Under the pieces are notes generated by a model. The model saw only the letters and a program-made list of their open reading frames with translations. It was not told where the DNA came from and made no database searches. Below are positions 18,302-31,242 of a DNA stretch of 46,534 nt, piece by piece. The stretch lies in contig JADNYJ010000262.1 in the NCBI GenBank assembly GCA_015501075.1, positions 1-46,534 of the forward strand, in the 5' to 3' direction. The translations under genes were made by a program, and so were the position numbers. The stretch comes from Gymnopilus junonius. Its lineage: Eukaryota; Basidiomycota; Agaricomycetes; Agaricales; Galerinaceae. How positions within the stretch are numbered: position 1 is the stretch's first letter; every line of letters begins with the position of its first letter.

Positions 18302-18961
18302 ATTGCTGCATCCAGTTCTTCACTCTAGGCTTCCTCGACACGACTTGTAATCGAAACGATTGAACGTATTGTTATATCGCGTAACGAAATTGAAGCGTCA
18401 TGTCTGGCCAGCTAAGTTCTAAATATGTATATGCAAAGGTCCTTGATGTGCAACAATATCCTTCAAGATTATCCTATCTGGCCCAGGATTCGAATCACCG
18501 ATGGATTACAGACTCGGATGTGTCGATTGACTTGCTTCCTTCACTGTACAATAGATCTGGCCAACGACCTGCCGACCAACCGATTCATCACCCTATCTAC
18601 ATATCAAAGGCCCTGCTTGTTATACAACTGTAGGGCATGCAGCCCCAGCCCACCCAACACAATTCCAGCACTTTTTTTGCTAGCTGCGAATGCTTTCTAT
18701 AAAGCTCCGCGGAACTCCCCATAGTGACCGGCGGATATCATTGGGATCAGAAACTGTGCAGCTATAATCATGTATACAGTGTGAGTCTGGAAGTCGAACG
18801 TAAGCTTCGACGTTAAACTGACAGCCTTAAGTTATGTGTGCGGTGGGTCGGGATTGATTACGTAATATCACCAGAACCTTCTTTGAGGGCCTGCCTTTGA
18901 AGTGATTCAGCAATGCACATTATTCCTCTGCTCAGTCTTCACCTCCCTCAGTGCTTCTGCA
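18302..18961. other. intergenic between HIT gene and RPAP1
   Basis: About 660 bp between same-strand genes. It must include the HIT 3' UTR and RPAP1 promoter. No conserved coding sequence is visible; the ORFs at 18400-18724 look like chance. Confidence 0.5.
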
Positions 18962-21900
18962 ATGGCACAACCTCCTTCAATCATTGGCCACATCGTTGAG
19001 CGGAAGCCAAAATCGCCGTTCACTTCACCAAAGGCTTCGTTTTCTGGCAAAACTGGTTTTCCAGAAGTTGCGCACAGATCCACGAGTGCATTTAGCCGGC
19101 ATCGCGAGGAACGAAAGAAATTTGGGGCGGAAAGGCCTAAAGAAGTACCTGCTGTCTTGCCTACAAGTCGCGCTTTCTCGGCGCCACCAAATGATGACTG
19201 GCGAGACCAAATAAGCATGGAGAATGCTCAAAGGGTGGCGTCGATGACTGAAGAGGAAAGAGAGGAAGCAAGGCGCGAAGCTGTTGAGAGGTTTGGTCCC
19301 AATGTTGGCGACATATTGAAGCGTGGCACGTTTGCAAGGGGCAAAGCACCAGCAGGAGAACATTCCGCCGGGAGACGAAAGCACTCCCGTCCAAGGTTAA
19401 TTATCTCCGGTTTTACCATCCACTTCCATCTCATACAGTCTTTCAGCTCCGAAGCCTATGGCATTTGAAGAGAAAAGACGCTTAGAAAGAGGTCAGGATT
19501 ATCTACCTTTATATACTCCAGCAACTTTCTGACTTGGGAATAGCGCGCTCACCATTTTCACCTCCGCCTACTGAACCTGAAAACGAGGATTGGCGTGAAC
19601 AAATGAGCAAGGAAACGCGGAACGTGTGGCAGCCATGACCGATGAGGAGAGAGAAGAAGCAAGGCGGCAGATCGTTGAAAGATTTGGGGCTAATGTTGGC
19701 GACATTTTGAGGCGTGCATCCATGGCTAGAACGAAACAGCAGCAAAGAACAGTCCCCTCCGGGACATGATGTACTCATGGAAGTCGTCAACCCTGTTGAA
19801 GGTAATTCATGCTCGAGGTATCTTTGGTCGGTGCACCTTGCTCATTTTATTTTGCAGTGCCTGTCCAGTGACCTCGGAGGAGAGGAAACCTATAGAGAGA
19901 GGTTGGTTGGCTTAGCTTGAACCCAATCACAATCATTGATCGATGTTTTAGCGCGTTCCCCACCCCATCTTCGTTGGCGAGCCCAATGAGCACTCGTCCT
20001 TCCAGCCGTGCAGATCGACAGCTGCCGTTTCGCAGAGCTTGAACCCGAAGATGTACATGTCTACGAATCAGCCCCTCCCTCACCCAGGCGCCGAGCGTTT
20101 GCTCTGCCGCACCGGGATCCCAGCTCAAGTAGCGGGGCTACCTCCCTGGGCAAGTGGAAAGGCAAGATGACTTCTCCTAGTAATGTAAGTCAACCTTTCG
20201 GACGCGGCCCCTTGAGACCCGTGTGCCAGGAGCGGAGGAACCAGAGGAAGGATCTGCAGAGTATATCAGGCGAAAATTCTTTCCATTTGCCCCCAAGGAT
20301 GACCCAAATTTGGCTTGGATGGACCCTCAGTCTGTACCTCCAGCGGATTCAGCCTCGTCATCTCTGCGCTTTGACCTCCATGGCAATCCTATTCCGCCAT
20401 CGGAATCTTGAGTCTTCCAACCCACCTTGGGCTCCATCATCACGCTGAAGGGTACTCATGCAGGTTACACTCTTGATGACATCTTCCTTCTATCAAGGTC
20501 CACAGTTTCCAGCTCAGAGAGCGACCATGCTTGGTGTATTGGCCCGAATAGCTCGTCGTCTAGGAGGACTCCAGGGGGGCCAAGTCAATGGCGTTGAAGA
20601 GTTAATTGGTCAAGTAGATGAACTGAGGAAGCGTATTCTCGCTGCAGGGGTTGAGGCCATGTCGTCCAGAGGCAATGTTGGGTTGCGCGCTGTAGAGGTC
20701 GTCTGGGAGTGTATTGTTGGGTGGAATCCGGAGGTCCTTGACCTTGAGGGATTAGAATTAGATTCTCCTTCGGAATCAATCGTGAACACATTGCCTTTGG
20801 AATTTTTCTTACCGCAAGTCACGACATTACTCTCTCAAGGCGGCATTCCCTCGGAAACTGCGACTCAACTTCTCTCCGTCATACATCGTCTTGCTCAGCA
20901 AAGCAACTCTATTGCGACCAGCATTGTTTCTACACCGAAGTTGCTCCCGACGGTCCTCCAGGTCTTCTTGTTGACCCCTGTCGGCCAACCAGAATCTCCT
21001 CTGCCGGATCCACTTGCACTACAATTCTTCTGCACATTGACGCTTTCTTCAAGGTCGAACGCGCAAGAGATTGAGAAACTCGCTGATTCGCTCTTACGCT
21101 TCGTTGTGTACTCCTCTTTCGATTCACCATATCCGCCTGCTCTCGCCATCACCCTTTTAACGTCTACGTTGGCTTTGTACCGTGCTCTCGCCTCTTACGG
21201 GCTTTATTGCCATGTGGCAGGTGCGGCAGTTGAACAACTGTCCCACATTGAGCAATTCGTAATCTCAGAGGCTTGCACCTCTAACGCCCTCACAGTAGCC
21301 TGGGCGAATCTGGTTGAGACTTGGATGGTCTGTGCTACCGATCCTCATCAAACAACACCTCCACATGATATAAAGTGGAGTCAAGTGGTCGGTTGGAACT
21401 GGAATACAGGAATTTTAGAACTTCAAGACCGCCTGGAAGCAAAGGAAAGGGACTGGACAGTGTGGAGAGCTTCTTGGCAAGCTCAGGCCGCGTGGCTAGA
21501 GGGCTGCAAAGTCAATTCGATCAAGGGAGGTGAATCTGAGCGAATTGAATTCATTGAATCTATTAAAGATGGATTCGAGAATGGGCGGCAACGCGACATT
21601 GTCACCGCTGCTCTAGACAAGCTGCAGAAGGACCTTGGCAATTACCGCGAGGGGGATATGTCACAATTAAAAGAAATTGCAAGTTGCCTTGGAGTTTTGG
21701 CCTCTCTCATACGCCTTTGGCTGGCTTGTGTGCCTCCTCATTGGGAAGGTCCTCCAAGTGCCCCACCTTTCATGCTACCATACGATCAGCTTTCGGGCCT
21801 GGCGCGTATTCTGCTCGATCATGACCTTTGGTCTTTGTTAGCCTCGCGATCATTACTTCCACCCCTCTACTGCCGAGAGATTTCCCAGTTCCTTGCCTTT

Positions 21901-23235
21901 TATCTTCTACTTTCTAGGAGGTTGCCTGGCACTACTCAAAGCTTATGGTTAGCTCAAAGTTTTGCTATCCTGCTGAGGCTGATTCCGGGAGACGAAGATT
22001 ACGCTCAATCATTGGTCAAGGAAATGACAACACTATTGTCGCAAACATGGGCATCAAGCAATAACATTCAAGTATCACCTTTGATTTGGGAACGAGGAGG
22101 TTTGGTCATTTTGGAGCCTTTCCTACTGAACACGATACGTCCATTGGAGGATGTGTACATTGGGCCGCTGACGACGACGTCATCATCTATCAAGAATTCC
22201 ACCACGCAAAGACTTTCAGCACTAGGTTCGCTTGATAAGCTCGGCCTTCCATTGCACCGCGATTGGACGTTTATGCCTTTAGACCACCTACTCCGTTCGG
22301 GTGATTCGGCTGTGTTCAAATCTTTACCCGTTGGATGGGACTCTTCAGAGTTGGAAGTGACGCGTTCCTCTTTATTCTTGACGAAAATCGTGCAAGAAGC
22401 TCTCCTCAACTTCTCCGTAACTCCCTTTGTGCTGACCCGTGAAGAGGCTATATTTGGTTGTATGAAAGTATTTATGCTTGAAAATGGTCAACCTCAGAAC
22501 GATTCAGCTGAAGAAATTTTCCGTGACGGTGTTGTTGGACGATTAATGGAGGAGATTCTGCGTCCGTACGTTGCAGGTTCGCCGGATTCCCGTTTACTTG
22601 CGTCGGCCAGCCAGGAAGATCTTGAGAAGGTGGCCTCTAAATTTTTGGGGCCATCAGTACCTTTCTTCCAGTGGTATACGGACTTCGTCGCTCTTTACGA
22701 TGCGATTTCTTTCTCTCATTCATTGTTCGCCCTCCTCCTTATTCCTCCTACTTCGATGAGGTACCCCATCGATTACAGGAAGCATCTATGGTCCGACTTC
22801 AATCATGTCGTGAAGACCATCCGTATATCCCCCGAACACGTTCTGTCATCCGATATCCGTGAATACTTCTATCCAATTGAAACGGATCCCCAAGTCATCG
22901 CCTCATATCTTGGCTCTCTTCTGAAGGATAATGTACAAGAATTCATGAGGCTGGTGGCCCTGCATCATATTGCGTCAAATATCTGGCAAGACTTGCGAGG
23001 CGACGTGGCGGGCAATGATGATAGAGCTAGTGCACTACTGAAAGCTGTTGTTGGTCAAGGCAGCATCAGTGTTTTACGGGAAATTGTGCGGTATCGTCAG
23101 ACGCAAGAAGGATCGGTTCTTCTTCCGCCTGAGTGTTTTGGAACTTTGAATGATGTCAGAACGTCGAGAATGGATTGTATTGTCTGCTGGGGTGGTGAGA
23201 CCATGGCCGCGAGGCTTCGAGGATTGTTGAATTGA
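18962..23235 (+). CDS. RPAP1: RPAP1 (RNA polymerase II-associated protein 1) homologue
   Basis: Large protein that binds RNA polymerase II and helps its assembly and nuclear import (yeast counterpart Rba50). It starts with the RPAP1_N signature IIGHIVERKPKSP. The helical motif DWRDQISMENAQRVASMTEE..ERFGPNVGD follows and is then repeated as DWREQMSKE..ERFGANVGD. The RPAP1_C signature LRFDLHGNPIP and HLGLHHHAEG-THAGYTLDDIFLLSR come next, then about 900 residues of uninterrupted alpha-helical repeat sequence to 23235. Early exons: 18962-19395, 19447-19491, 19544-19801, 19869-19901, 19952-~20184; the ~20185-20229 intron and its phase are uncertain. From 19338 to 20508 about eight one-base changes, nearly all in short homopolymers (19338-19341, 19613-19615, 19734-19736, 19963-19966, 20025-20026, 20408-20409, 20450-20452, 20506-20508), are needed to keep frame. 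After that none is needed for 2.7 kb. Confidence 0.9.
19191..19735 (+). repeat. duplicated RPAP1_N helical module
   Basis: Two tandem homologous segments of RPAP1: about 19191-19330 (protein DWRDQISMENAQ to VGDILKR) and about 19588-19710 (DWREQMSKE to VGDILRR). They are alike in both protein and DNA (for example GTTGGCGACAT..TTGA.GCGTG). Spacer segments are also similar (KRRLERG-SPFSPPP; a second ERKPIERARSPP). Confidence 0.7.
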
Positions 23236-23451
23236 GTAGCCATACTTCTGCCTAATAATTTTAGACATATTCTACGGTTTTCTAGCGTCAATCAGTTGCC
23301 CTCAAGTTTCAAGGTATTTTAATAGTTGACTATCCGAATTTTTGCTACTTCTGGGAACATTGGACATTGTAAACAAGTTCTACGAAAGTGATCAAGTAGG
23401 AAGTGAGTAACTACTAATGTATGATCGAGAACTTTCCCTTGTTGACATTGG
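23236..23451. other. 3' flank of RPAP1, no gene
   Basis: 216 bp between the RPAP1 stop and the convergent minus ORF. AT-rich, nothing recognisable. Confidence 0.5.
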
Positions 23452-24063
23452 TTACTCCCATCGAAAAGATTTGACGCATCTCTTAAACCAGGAATGATCT
23501 TCCTTCGATAAGTCGGATGTCCTGCATATGAAGTCGAGAATTCGGTTGAAGACGTGCCCTCCTGAACAAACTTGTTCCATGGAGACTACCTGGTATATGA
23601 CAGCATCGTTATCATAAACCCATTCAAACAGGCTACCGGTATCGCTTTCATTATCTTTATCATCATGACGGTCGATGACTTTACTAACGTCTCCGCGTCT
23701 CTGTTTCTGAATGAAAACAAGAATTCCGATCGAAAAGGGTCGGTAAGCCCCCATGTTAGAAATTGAAAGAGTGTTGATGCTCAGAAGCTTAACTTGACGT
23801 CCCCATAAATCAAAGAACGTGAAGCCTTCCAGGGCGAGAGAAGTCAGCAAAGGGAAGTCAAATTCCTTGCTCTCTGCGTTTTGATGTATTTCAGGCGGGG
23901 GAGTGCAACACTCATCGCTAGTACGGCACTGCAGCTTGAGAATGCGGAGATATGGTGCGTGTCCACAGAAGTATTGAGATAAGTATGGCAAATATGAACT
24001 GTATCGAGTGTTGAGGACAAAAGATCGGCACTTCAGCACCAAGGGAGCCTGGGCCACCATCAC
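23452..24063 (-). CDS. hypothetical protein, LRR/F-box-like fragment
   Basis: Open frame of 203 codons. The segment PYLRILKLQCRTSDECC and FDFPLLTSLALEGFTFFDLW / LLSINTLSISNMG resembles the leucine-rich part of the large basidiomycete F-box-like families, which show about one such unit per 25-30 residues. No F-box helix is visible at the N-terminus, and the region upstream (24064-24360) does not continue it in any one frame. It is either a fragment, a decayed copy or an incomplete model. Its 3' end faces RPAP1. Confidence 0.4.
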   Translation of the reverse strand: MMVAQAPLVLKCRSFVLNTRYSSYLPYLSQYFCGHAPYLRILKLQCRTSDECCTPPPEIHQNAESKEFDFPLLTSLALEGFTFFDLWGRQVKLLSINTLSISNMGAYRPFSIGILVFIQKQRRGDVSKVIDRHDDKDNESDTGSLFEWVYDNDAVIYQVVSMEQVCSGGHVFNRILDFICRTSDLSKEDHSWFKRCVKSFRWE

Positions 24064-24369
24064 CTCGTCGACCGACGACGCGAGACTTTTCTTCTATCTT
24101 GTCAACTCCGTGAAGACACTGCCTTGCGCAAGCCTTGCGACGACAATATCCAAGGCAGCTCTTGCAGCATACCTCCGTGTCCGTGAATCGAGCCCAGTAT
24201 TATCTTTATCCAGTCAATCTCAACTGGTGCGTCAAAACCAAAGACAAAAATGTCAGTCTGCTCCTCCTACATGTTAGGAGTTTGTTCAATGGTTGGAGAG
24301 AAACTCGATTCATAACGATCACGGTGAATCCCTGCTGTCTGACGATAGGACACTACTCTATGCTGTCAG

Positions 24370-25042
24370 ATGTCCGATCCTAAAACGCCTTTTTTGGCCA
24401 GTTATGTACACGAAAATTTCGGATTTTTCCGTTCGCATAAGGATCGGGGCTATGTTTTTCGGCCAACTGCCGTCAGCATAGTGGATATAACATTAAAAAG
24501 GCTACCAAATGTACGCATAAGGGATCGAGGATAGAATTCCCCAAAAAATGTATGCATAAAACCTGATTTCGACCATCCTACACCCCTCGCTCATCCTCTC
24601 CACCTTCCCCGTGCTCCTCCTCCTCGCTGGCACTGGATTCGTCATGTGCAATGATGCCAACAGTGATTTCCGACATACCCCTTCGAGATTTCCCTCTCAA
24701 ACAATCAATCACCAGATAGAGCGATTGGCAAGACTCCTTGAGCAAAGCTAATAATGAGGCGGATGGCTGATCAAGTGTAATGACAGAGAAAGGATGGCCC
24801 GGAATGCAGGTGAGAAATCGATCAAGTGTTTCAACAAACCTTGGTTGCTTATGTTTACCTACATCAAGCTACCAAAGGTCAACAAATGTACGCATATGGG
24901 ATCGGACATCACTGGCGACTGACCGATTCTGGACTCAGTCGGGATTGGACATACCGCAAATTTTTCGGATTTCTGTACACATAAGGATCGGACATCAGGT
25001 CATTTTAGGACCAGTTTCCGTCAGCATCAGGATCGGACATAT
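24370..25042. mobile_element. small repeat-rich mobile element with ATGTCCGATCCT ends
   Basis: The left boundary reads ATGTCCGATCCTAAAACG. The right boundary on the minus strand reads ATGTCCGATCCTGATGC. Inside are further copies of the core GGATCGG (near 24441, 24899, 24986) preceded by TACGCATA or TACACATAAG. A ~75-bp direct repeat also occurs at about 24415-24482 and 24957-25030, sharing TTTCGGATTT, CATAAGGATCGG and CCGTCAGCAT. It encloses a minus-strand coding fragment. Mobile-element status is inferred from this repeat structure. The superfamily is unknown and I could not fix a target-site duplication. Confidence 0.55.
24578..24868 (-). pseudogene. coding fragment inside the 24370-25042 element
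   Basis: Open frame of about 96 codons without a start Met at its beginning: RFVETLDRFLTCIPGHPFSV, ITLDQPSASLLALLKESCQS, LYLVIDCLRGKSRRGMSEIT, then an acidic tail (SSASEEEEHGEGGEDE). Its amphipathic helices and acidic end are protein-like. It probably is the 3' remnant of a transposon ORF, but I recognise no family. Confidence 0.4.
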
Positions 25043-25320
25043 ATGAGCATAGCATAGGGTCCTCTGACGATCCATTCTAAGAAAGCTGCAGAAAAGACCG
25101 TATAGGTTCATGCTATTGGTTAAGAGCGTTGTCATCAGACTGCCTGCGAGCAAGTCTTGCCATCGATGTCGCAATTTCGTTTTGTATGTAATCATGAGTA
25201 AGGCTTGCCTTTATATTTGATCGAATATCAACATATCAGATTGTAGATTGCCCTCTGCTATTTACAAGCACTCTCAGCAATCGATTTCTGCAGCCTTGTC
25301 CAGGGTCGCGGCTATCATAA

Positions 25321-27113
<1,793 letters not shown>

Positions 27114-27277
27114 GAGATAAGTACGTTGAACCTGCCCTCCTCTGTGCGCAAAGTTTCTAATTGTTTGGCAGCTTATAACTAAATCAATAACGAAATACGA
27201 CACCGTCCATTTCTCTATGATTGCGAGCGACCAAACTCACCCTGCAAGTTATCAAACCGATTTAAACAACACTTATA

Positions 27278-27730
27278 TCATATAATCCAGAAGCCTGGAT
27301 CCCAGCACACGTCCTGAGCCCTCTTAAACTTTGTGAAAATTTCGCATGAGGATCGACAGTTTTTCTCAGATCTGGATTGAGTGCGTTGCTGGCACAGCGC
27401 TGTGTGTAAAGTGATGGCGGCAGTACTCTCCGTTGGATAGAAGAAACTTTTGGCACCTCCTTCTCCCGACACCAAACTGATTGATGAAGGCCTTTCTCTG
27501 ATATAGATGACAGATTGATTAAACCTAAAGCGAGGGCGCGCCTGCATTGCGCACTGTGCCAATCTCATACGTCCAAGTGGTGTCCAAGGTGGAGTGGTTG
27601 CATTTTTTCTGTCAAAACGATAAGACTCAACTTTCTTACCACTAATCTTGATTATCAACTGCAGTCCATGGTGGACCTTTATCTCTGGTGTCTGATGCCT
27701 TGCGCTCCTCTCTTGTTCACTCATTGCCAC
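27278..27730 (-). CDS. hypothetical ORF, 150 codons
   Basis: Single open frame with protein-like composition (HHGLQLIIKISGKKVESYRF, PRFRFNQSVIYIRERPSSI, KSFFYPTESTAAITLHTAL). I recognise no family and see no flanking exons. It could be a terminal exon or a decayed gene. It is convergent with glutathione synthetase (ends 27113), 165 bp away. Confidence 0.3.
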   Translation of the reverse strand: MAMSEQERSARHQTPEIKVHHGLQLIIKISGKKVESYRFDRKNATTPPWTPLGRMRLAQCAMQARPRFRFNQSVIYIRERPSSISLVSGEGGAKSFFYPTESTAAITLHTALCQQRTQSRSEKNCRSSCEIFTKFKRAQDVCWDPGFWII

Positions 27731-29326
27731 CCATTCGCCTCCAGAGTCGAATTCGACAGATGGTTGAAATCAGGTGCTCAGTGCCCAGTGCGCAATCGCA
27801 AAGGCACCCCTTCCTCACTTATGCACAGATTTTCTTAAGTGATATCAAATATACGTGTAATGGCACTCCTGCCCCACAAGACGCTTCGTCTTCTCAAGTC
27901 AATCATTCAGTTATTAGTCTGCCACAGGTGGTCGCCAGTAGGTATTTTGTTTGATCGTTCTCCCAGTCCATATGCTTAAGAATACTTCTTAAGGCTTATT
28001 TTTATTTTACCGTTACACCCGTGCTACCCCTTGTCGTACCGGCGGAGCTTGAGGACAGCCTGCTTCATGGCATGAGAGACACCAGAGACGTGGTCTATTC
28101 CAGTGCCTTCGTTCGATTTCATTGAATGCACAAGAATGGAGTCCACCTCGGAAGCGGATTGACTTCCAAGGCAACAAGCAGTACAAGATGACAGGGCCCC
28201 TGGTTTGTTGATTTATTCTCAGGCGTCTAAATAAAAATGTAAGTAGACGGTTCCTTATATAAATTGTATTCTATGTGTGAAAGGTGAAGACCTCAACTTT
28301 TTGGCAATGAAAGCGAACTAATATTTTCTTCACGATAGATTTTCAGGCGTTACTTATATTTCATTTTGTGTGGCGCACTTGAACATCTCTGCGTTCAGGG
28401 TCGCGGTATGGACTTTGACGCTGAAATATCAAGTGCACATATGGATGTCCATCGTCACCAACGTTCCATCAATCTGGATTAGAGCCTGTCTTAGTCTCTT
28501 TGCGTTTCTCGCTGGTGTGCAGACAGAAATAGATGGCTACTATTACGCGGGGCACACGCGCAGTGCCTCGTTGTGCCCATGTATATCACATCATGGAGTA
28601 TCTGCCTAGCAGTGTCAGACCTTCTTTCAATTAACCTTGGTCAGATGATACTATCTCAAGCTCTTTGAGTTTGCCTTGAGCTGTCTTCAAACAGCAATAA
28701 TCTTGGTTTCCGTGCATCAGTCCTTGAATGGGTTGCGCTGGTTTAAAGGGAAGCCGGTATATCTCGCCTTCATTAGAACGCTTTCATCGACGTTTCCTTG
28801 ATAATCGTATCAAAATGAGAGTATACACGACTGTCGCGATGCTCCGCAGACCGCCCACCACTGATTTCCAGGTTTGCGGATTCGTTCCAAAATTAAGTCC
28901 CTTTCATTCTCCAATTCATCTATCATTGTGTGACCTTTGTTAACGGATCGACTTCAGGTGGCGGTCGTCTCACCGCATCCATGCATTTCTGTACAGGTTG
29001 TTCGGTGCTCACAAAGCACCTAGACCAAGTTTAAGTTATAGGGGGATGAAAGACCTTCTTGAACTATGCCTTCTCTGCACTGTTTTCACTCGGCAGCCCG
29101 GCATATTTAGTCCTCTCATCACTTCTTCGGACGCCGTGTGCCCATGAATATGGAAGAGCTCCACCGGGGCTCTCACACAGGAGTCATGAACTTTGGATTG
29201 TAATAATGGAACGAAGAAGGGTAGTAGTTTAAAAGAGCCTCGTCGAGAGACCCGAGAACTAATCGGTGCTGCTGATTCACTTTTTCTTCCTTGGACCACG
29301 GGGGTTGGCCTTTTCAATCCTTCACA
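27731..29326. other. intergenic, no gene recognised
   Basis: About 1.6 kb upstream of the DUF6533 gene. Only short ORFs without family resemblance (for example 28370-28609, 28728-28943). No repeats or RNA genes seen. It presumably contains the DUF6533 promoter. Confidence 0.45.
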
Positions 29327-30687
29327 ATGGCGACGTGCACACTCGACAATGGTACGGTCGTCAGTATCGTCAATCCTTTGACCCCAAATGCCTTCACTGC
29401 TCCCGAGTTGGCCAACCAGGCCACCGTTGCGGCTTACTTCATTGTTGTGTCGTTAACCGTAAGTTAGGCGCCCGGTTGATGGATTCCGGAAGCATTGATC
29501 AAGCGCTATTGCCTCCGATCTCGTAGATTACCGTTTGGGATATTCTTCACAACTTACAAGATGAATACAAACTTCTCTTCAAGGAAAAGATCAGGTTACC
29601 AACAATCGTCTACTTCATGTCAAGGTAAATATCAGAATTTACTTCGTCTGCTATTGTGGATACTAAGCTTTCTGCAGGATTGGTTCACTTGCATATGCAA
29701 CAGTAAAGATTGTATTCCTCAGTAAGTTGTTCGTGTTGTACAACAGGCCCTCCCACTGAGCCGCTTTCTTATCCAAGGTGTTCCTGTGGACAATTGTGCC
29801 CAGCTCGAGTTGGTTGGCCTGGTGCTATACGTCATTACTACCTCGACCACCGCCCTTCTCTTCTACCTCCGCGTGTGCGCAGTCTACAACAATCACTATT
29901 TCGTCAGAATCATTTTTGCTTTAACCTGGCTTGGCGTCGTCGGAGGCTCTATCACTATCATCGAGGGAGTCACTGGAACACACCTTGGGCCTACCCAATT
30001 CTGCCTCAACATAGTCGCTCACGAGTATATTGTAGCCTCAGCCATTGCCGGCCTTGTCAATGACACAACCGTGTTTGCTGCCATTACTTACAAGTTTGGG
30101 AAAGCCAACGCTGCATCCCAGGCCAAAAATGGTCCATCAACAGGCGTTACAAGATTTTTTAGTGGCGACGCATTGCCTGCTTTCTCTAAAGCCATGTTGC
30201 AGAACAGCCAGGTTTATTATTTGTAAGGAAGATTTCACTGGGGATTAAATCCACGCGCGCTGACGATGCTTATTATATATATACCAGAATTGCCGTCACC
30301 ATGAATGCGCTGGTTCTGATTGTCTTCTACGCAGCTGATCAGGAGAAGGAGTCACCTTTCCGAGTGATGTTTATTGCGCTCAACACGGTTCTTGTCAGCA
30401 TCCTTGCTTGTCGCGTCTTCCGTGTCCAGAAGCTCGGAAAAATCAAAGGAACTATCGGCATGGGAAGCAGTGGAAGTACAGAAGTCCCACTTCATGTCAG
30501 CAATTTTTCAAAGCGACATACCCTTGGTGTTCCTGTCCCAGTCTCGGAGTCTTCCTTCGCTAGAACACCCCAGACTCAGATAGAAGTCAGCAAAGTCGTT
30601 GAGTGGACTGACGATTTCAACATCGATAAAGTGGGAAGTCACTCTCCATCAATACCCCCATACAGCAGACAATATGGGGACGTTTAA
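29327..30687 (+). CDS. DUF6533-type fungal multi-pass membrane protein
   Basis: Basidiomycete-expanded family of about seven-helix membrane proteins of unknown function, receptor-like in topology. Exons: 29327-29458, 29527-29624, 29678-29721, 29778-30222, 30288-30687; 372 residues, all junctions GT-AG and in frame. The DUF6533 core is at residues ~30-100: VAAYFIVVSLTITVWDILHN, EKIRLPTIVYFMSRIGSLAY. Further helices follow at LVGLVLYVITTSTTALLFYL, IIFALTWLGVVGGSITII, VASAIAGLVNDTTVFAAITY, VTMNALVLIVFYAA and VMFIALNTVLVSILAC. The tail is a soluble ~100-residue Ser/Thr-rich region. No frame correction needed. Confidence 0.88.
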
Positions 30688-31242
30688 AACCTTGAACTAA
30701 GAGATGCACGAGAGAAGCAAATGACTGCAGTTGCATGCCTGGGCCATACTGTCGAATAAATTATTGCCTCACAATGCTATTTATTTATCTAACTTGACTT
30801 GCAGTTGTACTGTCTAGCATTTATACTTATACGCCGAGAATACGGTGGAAATACTCTGTCAGGGAAACACCCATGGACTTTAATCTGTCATCAATACTGC
30901 ATGCCATTTTTAGACAAGCAGCTTCCTGTTTTGTTGAGTCACGTTGACCTGTGGGAATCCGGCGTCTTATAACATTAGCGACTAGTTACTGCACGTGGAC
31001 TTTGAATATTTCAATCCTAGTGGGCATAGTGGCCTTGGCTCGCACAACAGGATGGGTCATCACGCCTATCACAGTCAAATGCCTTTTCGTGCTGATCAAC
31101 ATCGCTCATGCTCATTGCCCCTGAAGAATGTCGGACCGTCTAGACACATTATACATTATATGACGACAACGATGACTAAAATAACTCAATAAGGTACTCA
31201 ATCGGCGACGATCGCCTCATTCGCGGTCGTTTCTCAACGGCT
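30688..31242. other. intergenic between DUF6533 and aldo-keto reductase genes
   Basis: 555 bp, same-strand neighbours. AT-rich start (3' UTR of the DUF6533 gene). Nothing else recognised. Confidence 0.5.

Noticed and set aside
20458..23235. Treating the 925-codon ORF as an independent gene starting at 20458
   Set aside because: Its first residues are a frame artefact. The conserved RPAP1 segments HLGLHHHAEG and YTLDDIFLLSR lie immediately upstream, so it is the C-terminal part of RPAP1.
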